NCBI GenBank assembly: GCA_002698965.1
Contig: PAAT01000139.1
Location: forward strand, 1-32,565
Length of the DNA stretch: 32,565 nucleotides
DNA from: Rhodopirellula sp.
Lineage (GTDB): Bacteria; Planctomycetota; Planctomycetia; Pirellulales; Pirellulaceae
Direction of reading: 5' to 3'
Shown: positions 1-9,052 of the stretch, one piece after another
Position numbering within the stretch: position 1 is the stretch's first letter
How the letters are laid out: every line of letters begins with the position of its first letter
The notes under the pieces: generated by a model
The model's database searches: none
Seen by the model: only the letters and a program-made list of their open reading frames with translations
Told to the model about the DNA's origin: nothing
Position numbers and translations under genes: made by a program

Positions 1-644
1 CCAGCAGAGCGATCCAGATTACCGGTTGGCTCATCAGCCAGAAGCAAGCGAGGATTTGCCATCAGTGAGCGAGCTATGGCCACTCTCTGCATTTCACCAC
101 CGGACATTTCCCGGGGACGGTGTTTGAGACGATGACTAAGCCCCACCAGATCAAGTAGTTCTTTAGCTCGCTTACGAAACTTCCGTCGTTGCAGCATGTA
201 GGAAACCATGCCGTGATTAATCATCACAGGCATCAGTACATTTTCCAATGCCGACAATTCCGGTAACAAATGGTAAAACTGGAAAATCATTCCAATATAA
301 CGATTCCTGAGAATATCCCGCGAAGCCGCCGGCAGATTATCAATGCGGTTCTCTTCAAAATATATCTCACCGCGATCAGGGCGATCTAACGTCGCTAACA
401 AATGAAGAAGCGTGCTTTTACCCGACCCACTAGCGCCGACAATCGCCTGGAACTCACCTTCCACAACTTCAATGTCAACTCCATTAAGTACCGGAACTTC
501 GACTTTACCTTTACGGTAACTCTTGATTACTCCCGACGCTTTCAGGACTACCGGAGCCTGTAATAGTCGCGGATGTAATGTCTTTGGCGAAGTCGTCAAT
601 GTCGGCTGAGGTTCTAACTGCGTCAATTCAAAGGCACTACTCAT
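1..644 (-). CDS. lolD: LolD-type ABC transporter ATP-binding protein (C-terminus cut by window edge)
   Basis: This is the ATPase of a lipoprotein-releasing (LolCDE-type) or MacB-like ABC transporter, acting at the inner face of the cytoplasmic membrane with the permease next to it. The visible 214 residues contain the Walker A motif GASGSGKS, a Q-loop ([10 protein letters not shown]), the signature SGGEMQR and Walker [13 protein letters not shown], in the normal order. About 40 residues precede the usual ABC-domain start, an N-terminal extension. The ATG at 642-644 overlaps the end of the permease gene by 8 bases (ATGAGTAG), which implies translational coupling. The stop codon lies to the left of the window. 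The LolD subfamily is assigned from the motifs and the adjacent LolC/E-like permease; a macrolide-type exporter ATPase is the alternative. Confidence 0.9.
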   Translation of the reverse strand, partial: MSSAFELTQLEPQPTLTTSPKTLHPRLLQAPVVLKASGVIKSYRKGKVEVPVLNGVDIEVVEGEFQAIVGASGSGKSTLLHLLATLDRPDRGEIYFEENRIDNLPAASRDILRNRYIGMIFQFYHLLPELSALENVLMPVMINHGMVSYMLQRRKFRKRAKELLDLVGLSHRLKHRPREMSGGEMQRVAIARSLMANPRLLLADEPTGNLDRSA

Positions 645-2226
645 ATCGAAGAGCCTCCACCGGATGAAGTTTAGCTGCTTTGCGTGCTGGAAGAATACTA
701 GCAATCACCGCGATGCCCACCGCCCCTAATACGACCCAAACGCATGTGAGTGGATTAACAATGACAGGAATCTCATTGAAATAATAAACCGTCGGATCAA
801 AAACTTCCTGCCCCGTAATTTGTTCGATCCAACCTGCAATTGTATTAATGTTGTCCACGAAGAGCAGACCTAAAACTAGCCCTACTCCTGACCCAACCGT
901 ACCTAGCGACAAACCGTATCCCAAGAAAATACTCATGACTCCACCACTGGGAGCCCCTAAACTCTTCAAAATTCCAACGTCACGGGTTTTCTCGACAACA
1001 ATCATGAAAAACGTTGCCAGAATTCCAAAACCTGCCACAGCAATAATTAAGAATAAAAGAATATTGAGAATCGTGGTCTCTAACTGAACGGCTGCCAACA
1101 ACGGGCCTTGCATATCGCGCCACGTTTGAATCTGGTAGCCAAACTGCTGAATGGGGAATCTAGCCTGCAGTTTCTCTTTGACGGCGTTGAGATCCGAACC
1201 ATCTTTCAGCTTCAACTGAATCGTTGAGACGCTTTTTTTACCGGATTGTACATCCACCATTCCTCGCAAGTTCTGAATCTTAGAGAGCGGCACAAAAGCA
1301 AAGGAGGAGTCATATTCACTCATCTCACTTTCATAGAAATCGACGATGGTAAATTGATCGCTGACAGCCTTGGGCGGTTGGCCCGAATTAGGAACGGTGA
1401 TTTTCACATCATCACCTGGAAGTGCAAAGTAGTAATCTGCAACCTCACCGTTCACATCACGGCCTCGAATACTGCAGATAGAAATCCCTAAGACAATCCC
1501 TGTGTGCTGTTCAATCGCTGGATCAAAGGTCAATTGCGGTTCATCGACGGCCTGAAACGGAACACCGGGAATCACGCCATCGGCCAAACCGTCAACCGTT
1601 TCCCCTCGCCCTTCAACGCCACCGTCATCCACCAGCGGAAACGGGGAAGGGGGTATATCACTGGCAGCAATTTCCAAGCCCTCGATTTGGGCTTTTACAG
1701 CACCTTGCTCCCATTCGGCTGATACTCGTCGGCGAGCCCAACCTGAGACAGGGAACCGTTCACGTTTCCCAAGGCCATAATCGTTTTCTTTGAGAAGAAA
1801 ATCAAGCTGTTGACGATTCGCCGGATGCAAAAGGTATTCGGCGAAGTCGGATACTCCGTCATAAGTCTGCGGATCAATTCCAATCAACGTAATCGGTTGA
1901 GTAATCCATTGCCCCTGGATATTGTTTCGGAAATTAATCATCGCAGGAATTTGTATCGCCGCCGTCATGGCTTCAACATCATCGCCTACAATCTGGCGAA
2001 TCTCGTCCATATGCCACTCGGGGTCAGGCAAACCGTTTAGATCATGGCTACGGATAACAATATCAGAAAGAATCCCATGAAGGCGTTTATGCATTTCATC
2101 GCTAAAGCCAGCCATGACACTGTTCACCACGATTAAAGTGGCAACGCCAAGTGTGACACTTACGATCGACGCAAGCGCAATATAGCGACTCTTAAGATAT
2201 CGCCATGAGAGTAAAATTTTATACAT
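637..2226 (-). CDS. lolC: LolC/LolE-like ABC transporter permease
   Basis: This is the membrane subunit of a lipoprotein-releasing ABC transporter of the MacB/FtsX fold. There is one N-terminal transmembrane helix just after the start (SRYIALASIVSVTLGVATLI), a large periplasmic domain, then three C-terminal helices and a final [23 protein letters not shown] ending characteristic of FtsX-like permeases. At 529 residues it is longer than E. coli LolC (about 400), the extra length being in the periplasmic domain. I chose the ATG at 2224-2226 because AAGGA lies about 7 bases upstream; a longer reading from 2265 adds 13 residues and has no ribosome binding site. It overlaps lolD by 8 bases and lies 112 bases downstream of lysS. 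A single permease gene suggests a homodimer rather than separate LolC and LolE; this is inferred. Confidence 0.88.
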   Translation of the reverse strand: MYKILLSWRYLKSRYIALASIVSVTLGVATLIVVNSVMAGFSDEMHKRLHGILSDIVIRSHDLNGLPDPEWHMDEIRQIVGDDVEAMTAAIQIPAMINFRNNIQGQWITQPITLIGIDPQTYDGVSDFAEYLLHPANRQQLDFLLKENDYGLGKRERFPVSGWARRRVSAEWEQGAVKAQIEGLEIAASDIPPSPFPLVDDGGVEGRGETVDGLADGVIPGVPFQAVDEPQLTFDPAIEQHTGIVLGISICSIRGRDVNGEVADYYFALPGDDVKITVPNSGQPPKAVSDQFTIVDFYESEMSEYDSSFAFVPLSKIQNLRGMVDVQSGKKSVSTIQLKLKDGSDLNAVKEKLQARFPIQQFGYQIQTWRDMQGPLLAAVQLETTILNILLFLIIAVAGFGILATFFMIVVEKTRDVGILKSLGAPSGGVMSIFLGYGLSLGTVGSGVGLVLGLLFVDNINTIAGWIEQITGQEVFDPTVYYFNEIPVIVNPLTCVWVVLGAVGIAVIASILPARKAAKLHPVEALRYE

Positions 2227-2338
2227 TGCCAATCCTTCGGCGTTTGTATTCTTACCAACCGTCATTACTATGGTGAACGCAACCTACTCAATCGACACGT
2301 CACCAAACACACTAAGCTACGGAACAGGCGTTATTCTA

Positions 2339-3937
2339 TTATTCGGGGCGTAATAAAGGAAATAGTATTACGTCTCTAATTGTCTGAGAATTCGTTAATA
2401 GCATGACCAATCTGTCGATACCAATCCCCAGGCCACCGGCCGGCGGCATTCCGTAACGCAGTGCTCTAATAAAATCCGTATCCATTTTGGCCATAGAATC
2501 CTCTTCCGATAGCCCTTGGAGCTGCGTCTTAAAAAGCTGTTCCTGTAAATCTGGATCATTCAATTCAGTGTAGGCATTGGCGATTTCCATCCCCCGCACA
2601 AACAATTCAAATCGTTCAGCAATTTCCGGATTATCTCGTTTACGCTTCGTCAAAGGACAGATGCTTGCCGGATAGTCAATCACAAAGATCGGGCCTTCGA
2701 GAGCATCTTCCACTTTCTCTTCAAACACTTCGTTCTTAATGACGTCAGGGTGGCGACCATCGGTATCGATACCAATTCCTTTCGCATACTCTACAACCGC
2801 TGCAGCATCACTCGGCTCCACTCCGGTATGTTTCTCGAACAGTTCATTGTAGGTTGCTCGTTGGAACGGAGGTGTAAAGTCGATCTCATACTCACCAAAC
2901 GGCAACACATACTGGCCACCAATAGAATCGATAGCGTCTACAATTATTTTCTCGGTAAGATCCATCATAGAACGATAGTCACCAAATGCCTGATAGACTT
3001 CAAGCATCGTAAACTCGGGATTATGTCGGGGACTAATACCTTCGTTTCGGTAAACACGTCCTAATTCATAAACACGCTCTAATCCACCCACAAGCAGGCG
3101 TTTCAGGTGCAGTTCGAGCGCAATTCGCATGTAAAGCTCTAAGTCGAGCGCATTATGGTGAGTCACAAACGGTCGAGCTGCTGCTCCACCAGCGATTGAA
3201 TGCAGCGTAGGCCCTTCAATTTCTGCAAAGCTTTCCTCTGCTAATGACTTGCGTACTGACTGAACAATCTTAGTACGGTTCAAAAAACGTTGTTGCACCC
3301 CTTCGTTGTATGCCAGATCCACATAACGACGTCGTTGCCGCAGTTCCGGGTCTGTCATTCCCAGATGCTTTGCTGGAGGTGGTTCAATTGATTTGGTAAG
3401 AAAGTGAAGTTTTTCAGCGAAAATCGTTAGTTCACCAGTATTCGTTACTCCCAAACGACCATCGACGCCAATGATATCTCCCAGGTCAAATAGTCCTGCC
3501 AAATCAAAATCAGCATCTCCAACCTGTTTTTTTCCTACAAACAACTGGATACGTCCGCTCCAATCCTGAATATCAATAAAGCAAAGCTTTCCTTTATCTC
3601 GCTTGAGCATGATGCGGCCTGCTGCTCGCACGGTAGGTCCGATCTCACTACCAGGCCCTTGTTCTCCACGCCATTCACGCATGTTGACCCGTTCCTCCGG
3701 AGCCACGTCCAACTCCGGGAGATCTACAAGCGTGCCATCTTCCTTTTGAAACTTAATTTCATCAAAACGCGCACGAATTTCGCTCACTAGCTGTCGATCA
3801 TCAAACCGACCACCCCATGGGTCGAGTCCAAGTTCCTCGATTTTACGCATCTTTTCTCGGCGACTGGCCACGTGCATTTGCACATCGTCAGCATTGTCGG
3901 TTTCAACTTCGGGATTATCTGCGGGTGTATCGCTCAT
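2339..3937 (-). CDS. lysS: Lysyl-tRNA synthetase, class II
   Basis: Charges tRNA-Lys with lysine in the cytoplasm. The 532-residue protein has an N-terminal anticodon-binding OB-fold (around RAAGRIMLKRDKGKLCFIDI) and a class II catalytic core: motif 2 with the YRNEGISPRHNPEFTMLE segment and motif 3 GLGIGIDRLVMLL near the C-terminus. The ending FPLLRPE is typical of bacterial LysS. The ATG at 3935-3937 is preceded by TAAGG at good spacing; a TTG at 3964 would add 9 residues and is less likely. The catalytic core matches family length, with an acidic N-terminal extension of about 30 residues (SDTPADNPEVETDNADD). It is followed on the same strand by lolC and lolD, an arrangement also found in other bacteria, so co-transcription is plausible. 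Confidence 0.96.
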   Translation of the reverse strand: MSDTPADNPEVETDNADDVQMHVASRREKMRKIEELGLDPWGGRFDDRQLVSEIRARFDEIKFQKEDGTLVDLPELDVAPEERVNMREWRGEQGPGSEIGPTVRAAGRIMLKRDKGKLCFIDIQDWSGRIQLFVGKKQVGDADFDLAGLFDLGDIIGVDGRLGVTNTGELTIFAEKLHFLTKSIEPPPAKHLGMTDPELRQRRRYVDLAYNEGVQQRFLNRTKIVQSVRKSLAEESFAEIEGPTLHSIAGGAAARPFVTHHNALDLELYMRIALELHLKRLLVGGLERVYELGRVYRNEGISPRHNPEFTMLEVYQAFGDYRSMMDLTEKIIVDAIDSIGGQYVLPFGEYEIDFTPPFQRATYNELFEKHTGVEPSDAAAVVEYAKGIGIDTDGRHPDVIKNEVFEEKVEDALEGPIFVIDYPASICPLTKRKRDNPEIAERFELFVRGMEIANAYTELNDPDLQEQLFKTQLQGLSEEDSMAKMDTDFIRALRYGMPPAGGLGIGIDRLVMLLTNSQTIRDVILFPLLRPE

Positions 3938-4027
3938 GCGAGTTACCTTAGACCTTTGTTTCAAGCATTTAAGTAGGATTTAAGCTGGTTATTTTATGGC
4001 AATCCCTGCCTTCTGTAATCCCCAAAT

Positions 4028-5230
4028 TCATTCACGACGGTATTTGGCAACCTTTGGTTTTACGCCTGGAATGATACGGGATGCATTTTCATAGTAGATC
4101 TGCCGCAGGATTCTCGGTGGCAAAGCTATTCCGTAGATTCGCCAGAATCCCTGCGGCGGAAATTCTTTTTCCGAATAGGGGAAATACTCGTCATAGGTTT
4201 CCAGGAAACGCCAGTAGTAAGTCAGACGCAATTCCGGCCAAGGACCGTCAGTCCCAAACAAAATCCGATCAGCATATTGCAGGAAGAACCGACGAGCCGT
4301 GTAAGGCTGACGCCCTAACTCACCGATTCGCGAGGCAAATTCAACATAGAGATTAGGATACTTTTCCAGCCAATCGGCCACCGTGACGAGATCTTCAGAT
4401 GAATTGGCCATATGAGCTCCTATAAACTTCGTCCGGGGATGTCGCTCAATCACTCGGTTACGTGCGGCCAACAGCGACTCTCGACTGGGGTACTCCTCCG
4501 GCGGAAAGCTCCACTCGGGGTGACGGAACAACTCCTCCCAACGTTCGTTTGTTTCGTCGATCGGACGAAAGAATGCTATCGGATCGGCGGTGTGGATAAT
4601 GACCGGAATTCCTAGTTGACCGCATGCCTTCCAAATCGGATCCCAGCGGGGGTCGTCAATTGCAATCAGCGATCCATCCGGATTCTTGTAGCTCAATCCA
4701 AACTGTTTAAAAAACTTTAAACCGCTAACCCCATGGCCGACGGCGAGTTGCAACTGACGAGCTGTCTTTTCACCAAAACCGGGTTGATGGCAAGCCCAGG
4801 TCGATGGAACATCCTCCTCACCTTCTCCCTGCCAATCCACATTTGCAAAAACCACAAAACGATCCGGATACTTCTGGCCAACATATTCAAGATGTGCATC
4901 CAATGTATCGCCAAGCTTTCCATCGAGACTGCAACAAACAGCAATATTGTGCTTATCCATTAATCGCACATATTCATCCAATTTTCCCAAGTCATGTTTT
5001 AAACGATGCCTGAAATGCGTGTGCACATCCACGACCGGAAACTGAGCCTCTTCCAGTAGTGTTTGCCGGACTTTCAATGACGGCTTGGGACGGAAATTAC
5101 CTAACGCAAGATTACGCCCGCTGCGGCCATCTAAAGGCTCCTGTTGCCCCCAAGACTGTCCTAAAGATAAAACCAGCAATATTAATACTGTGAAAAACGA
5201 TGTAAACAACGAATTTCCGGGACTGACCAT
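4028..5230 (-). CDS. Exported metal-dependent amidohydrolase (amidohydrolase_2 type)
   Basis: A TIM-barrel amidohydrolase of the 2-pyrone-4,6-dicarboxylate lactonase/ACMSD-like group; the substrate is unknown. Residues 1-28 form a signal peptide (hydrophobic FTSFFTVLILLVLSLG), so the enzyme acts outside the cytoplasm. Candidate metal ligands in family order are HTH at 70-72, His213 in IIHTADP, His273 in GAHMAN and Asp328 in FGTDGPW. The ATG at 5228-5230 has a GAGGAGA ribosome binding site about 8 bases upstream. It is transcribed divergently from the kinase gene with 99 bases between them, so the two may share a control region. Its length of 400 residues fits the family plus the leader. Confidence is high for fold and export, low for reaction. 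Confidence 0.82.
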   Translation of the reverse strand: MVSPGNSLFTSFFTVLILLVLSLGQSWGQQEPLDGRSGRNLALGNFRPKPSLKVRQTLLEEAQFPVVDVHTHFRHRLKHDLGKLDEYVRLMDKHNIAVCCSLDGKLGDTLDAHLEYVGQKYPDRFVVFANVDWQGEGEEDVPSTWACHQPGFGEKTARQLQLAVGHGVSGLKFFKQFGLSYKNPDGSLIAIDDPRWDPIWKACGQLGIPVIIHTADPIAFFRPIDETNERWEELFRHPEWSFPPEEYPSRESLLAARNRVIERHPRTKFIGAHMANSSEDLVTVADWLEKYPNLYVEFASRIGELGRQPYTARRFFLQYADRILFGTDGPWPELRLTYYWRFLETYDEYFPYSEKEFPPQGFWRIYGIALPPRILRQIYYENASRIIPGVKPKVAKYRRE

Positions 5231-5329
5231 GATCGCGGTCTCCTCTAAAACTTCTCACCATTCTCAATACAAAGTAAAATGGAATACTACCATTATGCCT
5301 GATATCTTCTCGGTCTGTAATTCACCCTG

Positions 5330-7510
5330 ATGAAACCTGAACATACACAACGTCAAACCGATGGCGAACAGCACCGTTCACAGCAGCTTAGCATGCAACC
5401 GACCGAGAGTCCGGCCGAACTACCCGGTTACGAGCTCGTTAGGCGGCTGGGATCGGGAGCATATGGCGAAGTATGGATTGGGGTCGACAAGAATACTAAC
5501 CGGCAGGTTGCGGTAAAGTTTTTCAACCACCAGTCCGGTGTTGATTGGCAGTTACTCGACAAAGAAGTCGAGAAACTGGTCTCGCTAGCAACGGCACGGC
5601 ACGTTGTGCAACTTCTTGAAGTCGGCTGGAACCATGAACCACCGTATTATGTGATGGAATATCTTGAACAAGGTTCCGTGGATGAGTTCATTGAAAACAA
5701 CTCCCCAATCGATCTCGAACAGTGTTTGCAAATGTTCGAAGATATCGCTATCGGTATGTCCCACGCTCACGCCAAAGGAATTTTACACTGCGACCTGAAA
5801 CCGGCAAATATCCTGCTTGATGCAGAAGGCCACGCCCGTCTAGCAGACTTCGGACAATCCCGCTTAAGTACCGATCAGTCCCCTGCGTTGGGAACCTTAT
5901 TTTATATGGCTCCTGAACAGGCTGACCTCAACGCTGTACCGGACATTCGCTGGGACACCTATGGATTAGGAGCCATTCTATATACTTTGATCGAAGGTCG
6001 GCCACCTTACCGTAATCAACAGCGACTTAAAGACATTGAAAATGCGGGGAATCTGGAGCAACGGCTAAGTGCTTATCAAACGACACTGAAAGTAGCTCCC
6101 AATCCTGTCGAGCAAATGAAGCGTCCAGTCGATCCCGCACTTCAAACCATCCTGGAAAAGTGTCTCTCTACAGACCCCGAACAACGCTTCCATTCCGTCG
6201 GAGATATCCTCTCAGAATTAGAGCAGCGAAAGCTTGCCCGTGCTCGCCGTCCGCTAAACATTCTGGGACTGTTTGGTCCACTGTTTCTATTGGCTTTGAT
6301 GGTGCTGTTTGGTGGCAAATGGTACAAACAGGCCGTTGAAGATGCTGAACAGGCCGTGCGAGAACGAGTCTATGAAAGTAACGCATGGGTTTCTCGCCAC
6401 GTTGCACTATCGGTTGAAGAAGAATTACGCAATTACTATCAAATCATCGAATTTGAAGCCTCTCAGCGAGAATTACAAAACAAACTTCGAGCCGTACTCA
6501 CTTCTCCTTTGTTGAAACAAATTCAAGCTGACCGTCAATCGTTTAACACTATCACTGAACAACAAAAAGTGTTTGTTGATCAAGACATCAGAATCGTCTT
6601 AGACCAATATCTACAAGGCCGTCTAAACGTATATCTGGAACGCGTGCAAAGTGATGAATCCAATCCAAAATTAGCTAGCCTGTTCGTCATCGGTGCTGAA
6701 GGAGATATGCTTTCGATTGCCTATGACGAGCCTGTTCAGACTCAATCGGTGGGTAGAAACTACTCATTCCGAACGTATTTCCATGGACAGAGCGAAGATT
6801 TTCCGAGAGATACATCCCCACCGGGCATTACTCCCATTGCCTACACCCACCTGTCAGCAGCCTTTCAAAGTACGACCACAAAACGGTGGAAAATCGCCAT
6901 CTCCACTCCAATCTATGCGGATGAATCTCAAACAGAGCTATTGGGAATCATTGCCCTGACACTCAACTTAGGTGACTTTTCCTATTTACGAAGTGATCAA
7001 ATTGAAAACCAATTCGCCGTCTTCATTGACGGTCGAACCCAGACCGCCAACAACCAGATTCAGGTGCAGGGCACCATCTTACAGCACCCGATCATGGATG
7101 AAATAGACAATCCGACGATTGAACCTTTCCGGATAAATGGCACCCAGCTTCAACAACTTCTGCAGGGTGAAAAGCAACTATACATCGATCCCGTGGGACA
7201 AACGACGGTCCGACCCGAGTATGCCAAGTACGGTGGTGAGTGGATCGGCGTGATAGAAAACGTACGACTTCCGGGGCAGTCAGCGGCTGATTCCGGAGCT
7301 CCAATTGAATCCGACGTGGACCGCAAGCAAAGTGAATTGCTGATCTTGATTCAGGAGAGCTACCAAGATGCAACAACGCCCATTCGTGAACTTGGCGCGA
7401 AGCTGATCCTTGAAGGTATCATTACCGCGGTAATCTTACTAATTGCCGTAACGACTCTTTGGCTCTTTGTGCTACGACGGTTCTCGACTGCACCATCCAT
7501 CAAGACATAA
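5330..7510 (+). CDS. Transmembrane Ser/Thr protein kinase with extracytoplasmic dCache-like sensor
   Basis: A eukaryotic-like (PknB/Hanks-type) kinase. The cytoplasmic catalytic domain spans about residues 33-300: glycine loop GSGAYGEV (41-48), Lys63 in VAVKFF, Glu79, catalytic loop HCDLKPAN (153-160), DFG at 173-175, APE at 194-196. The catalytic loop has Cys154 in place of the usual Arg, so this is a non-RD kinase. A transmembrane helix at 310-328 is followed by about 360 residues predicted outside: a helical stretch, then a Cache/PAS-like region about 450-550 containing SFRTYF, and a second helix at 693-715 just before the end. This resembles chemoreceptor-type dCache sensing, here attached to a kinase (inference from pattern). 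The ATG at 5330 lacks a clear ribosome binding site; Met22 at 5393 is an alternative. It converges with the DUF1501 gene after only 6 bases. Confidence 0.9.
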   Translation: MKPEHTQRQTDGEQHRSQQLSMQPTESPAELPGYELVRRLGSGAYGEVWIGVDKNTNRQVAVKFFNHQSGVDWQLLDKEVEKLVSLATARHVVQLLEVGWNHEPPYYVMEYLEQGSVDEFIENNSPIDLEQCLQMFEDIAIGMSHAHAKGILHCDLKPANILLDAEGHARLADFGQSRLSTDQSPALGTLFYMAPEQADLNAVPDIRWDTYGLGAILYTLIEGRPPYRNQQRLKDIENAGNLEQRLSAYQTTLKVAPNPVEQMKRPVDPALQTILEKCLSTDPEQRFHSVGDILSELEQRKLARARRPLNILGLFGPLFLLALMVLFGGKWYKQAVEDAEQAVRERVYESNAWVSRHVALSVEEELRNYYQIIEFEASQRELQNKLRAVLTSPLLKQIQADRQSFNTITEQQKVFVDQDIRIVLDQYLQGRLNVYLERVQSDESNPKLASLFVIGAEGDMLSIAYDEPVQTQSVGRNYSFRTYFHGQSEDFPRDTSPPGITPIAYTHLSAAFQSTTTKRWKIAISTPIYADESQTELLGIIALTLNLGDFSYLRSDQIENQFAVFIDGRTQTANNQIQVQGTILQHPIMDEIDNPTIEPFRINGTQLQQLLQGEKQLYIDPVGQTTVRPEYAKYGGEWIGVIENVRLPGQSAADSGAPIESDVDRKQSELLILIQESYQDATTPIRELGAKLILEGIITAVILLIAVTTLWLFVLRRFSTAPSIKT

Positions 7511-7516
7511 GCTACT

Positions 7517-9022
7517 TTAACCTGCGATCACATCCTTAATGACATGACCATGAACATCGGTCAATCGACGTTCAATTCCATTGTGGTAAAAAGACAGTCG
7601 TTTATGGTGTAAACCAAGCAGGTGAAGAATGGTGGCATGGAAGTCATAGACCGTCGCCACATTCTCTACAGCTCGATATCCGAATTCATCGGTCGCTCCG
7701 TACTCAAAGGGTGCTTTGACTCCGGCTCCCATCATCCAAGCAGAAAAGCCTGACGGATTGTGATCGCGTCCACTCGCGCCGGCCTGGAACGTCGGCATTC
7801 GGCCAAATTCAGTAGTCCACACCACCAGAGTATCTTCCAGCAGTCCACGCTGTTTCATGTCCGTTAATAAGCCGGCGACTGGTTGATCCAGAATCGGGCC
7901 ATGTACGCTGTACTGGTTCTTCAGCTGCTTATGCCCATCCCAGTTACTCGTTCCTTCCCCGCCAGTCTGATACGAACCATTAAATAACTGAACAAACCGA
8001 ACTCCCTTTTCCATTAACCTACGAGCCAAAATACAGTTTTTCGCAAAGGACGCTTTCAAAGTATTCTGTGGGTCATCAGCTCCATACAACTTCAAGATAT
8101 GCTCAGGTTCTGTCGACATATCACCCACCTCGGGCACAGACAATTGCATTCGAGCGGCGAGTTCATAACTAGAAATACGAGCTGCCAGTTGAGTATCTTC
8201 AGGAAAACGTGCGAGGTGTCTTTCATTCAATCTTCTGAGAAAACTACGAGTTTTCAAATCGGTTTGAGCCGTGACTCCTTTTGGCGGAACAAGATTTTCA
8301 ATAGGTTTGGAAGCATTAAAGTCTGTCCCTTGAAAAGCTGCGGGAAGAAATCCTGCGCCCCAATTATTAACACTCGACTGAGGTGTTCCCCGTGGATCTG
8401 AAATGGCAACAAAAGCAGGCAAATCGTCAACTTCACTCCCCAGAGCATAAGTCACCCAGGCACCGATACTTGGAAAACCATCGAGAGTAAACCCTGTCGA
8501 CATATAGTTTTCACCTGGGCCATGCGTATTTGTCTTACTTGTCAAGGAATGAATAAATGCCATATCATCAGCATGTTCACCAATATGATCCACTAAGCTG
8601 GAGATCATTTTTCCTGATTCGCCGCGAGGTTTAAATTCCCAGGGACTACGGGTCAAATTCCCCTGTTTTCCCTGAAAGGTCACGAGATCATTTCCACCCG
8701 GCAACGGTTGGCCATCACGCTTAATCAGCTCAGGCTTATAGTCAAAAGTATCCAAATGAGAGCAAGCACCGGAACAAAAAATCATCAACACTTTCTTTGC
8801 TTTCGGAAGAAAGTGGGAAGCCCGTCGTGCATTCGGATTCGCGGCGAGGACTTTTGGGCGAATAGGCTCACCTTCTGCCTCAACATCCTCTGCTAATATC
8901 TGGCTTTGATCTAACAAACCGGCAAGAGCTACAGAACTCAGACCATAGGCCATATTGCCGAGCGATGCTCGTCGGCTCAGCAAATGACGACCTGCTAATT
9001 CTCTTGGATCAATATTACTCAT
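7517..9022 (-). CDS. DUF1501 family exported protein (first copy)
   Basis: A DUF1501 protein, a family related in fold to alkaline phosphatases and sulfatases and very common in planctomycetes next to PSCyt/PSD1 genes. The function is not established. The N-terminus carries a twin-arginine-like signal ([14 protein letters not shown] followed by a hydrophobic stretch), so Tat export is likely. Family signatures visible are [20 protein letters not shown], the [12 protein letters not shown] block, [16 protein letters not shown] and the C-terminal [15 protein letters not shown]. The start ATG at 9020-9022 has no convincing ribosome binding site. The gene starts 30 bases after the stop of the upstream PSCyt/PSD1 gene on the same strand, so the two form an operon-like pair. 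Length 501 is normal for the family. Confidence 0.9.
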   Translation of the reverse strand: MSNIDPRELAGRHLLSRRASLGNMAYGLSSVALAGLLDQSQILAEDVEAEGEPIRPKVLAANPNARRASHFLPKAKKVLMIFCSGACSHLDTFDYKPELIKRDGQPLPGGNDLVTFQGKQGNLTRSPWEFKPRGESGKMISSLVDHIGEHADDMAFIHSLTSKTNTHGPGENYMSTGFTLDGFPSIGAWVTYALGSEVDDLPAFVAISDPRGTPQSSVNNWGAGFLPAAFQGTDFNASKPIENLVPPKGVTAQTDLKTRSFLRRLNERHLARFPEDTQLAARISSYELAARMQLSVPEVGDMSTEPEHILKLYGADDPQNTLKASFAKNCILARRLMEKGVRFVQLFNGSYQTGGEGTSNWDGHKQLKNQYSVHGPILDQPVAGLLTDMKQRGLLEDTLVVWTTEFGRMPTFQAGASGRDHNPSGFSAWMMGAGVKAPFEYGATDEFGYRAVENVATVYDFHATILHLLGLHHKRLSFYHNGIERRLTDVHGHVIKDVIAG

Positions 9023-9052
9023 ATTCTTACTCTGTCTTAACTACCTACCAAC

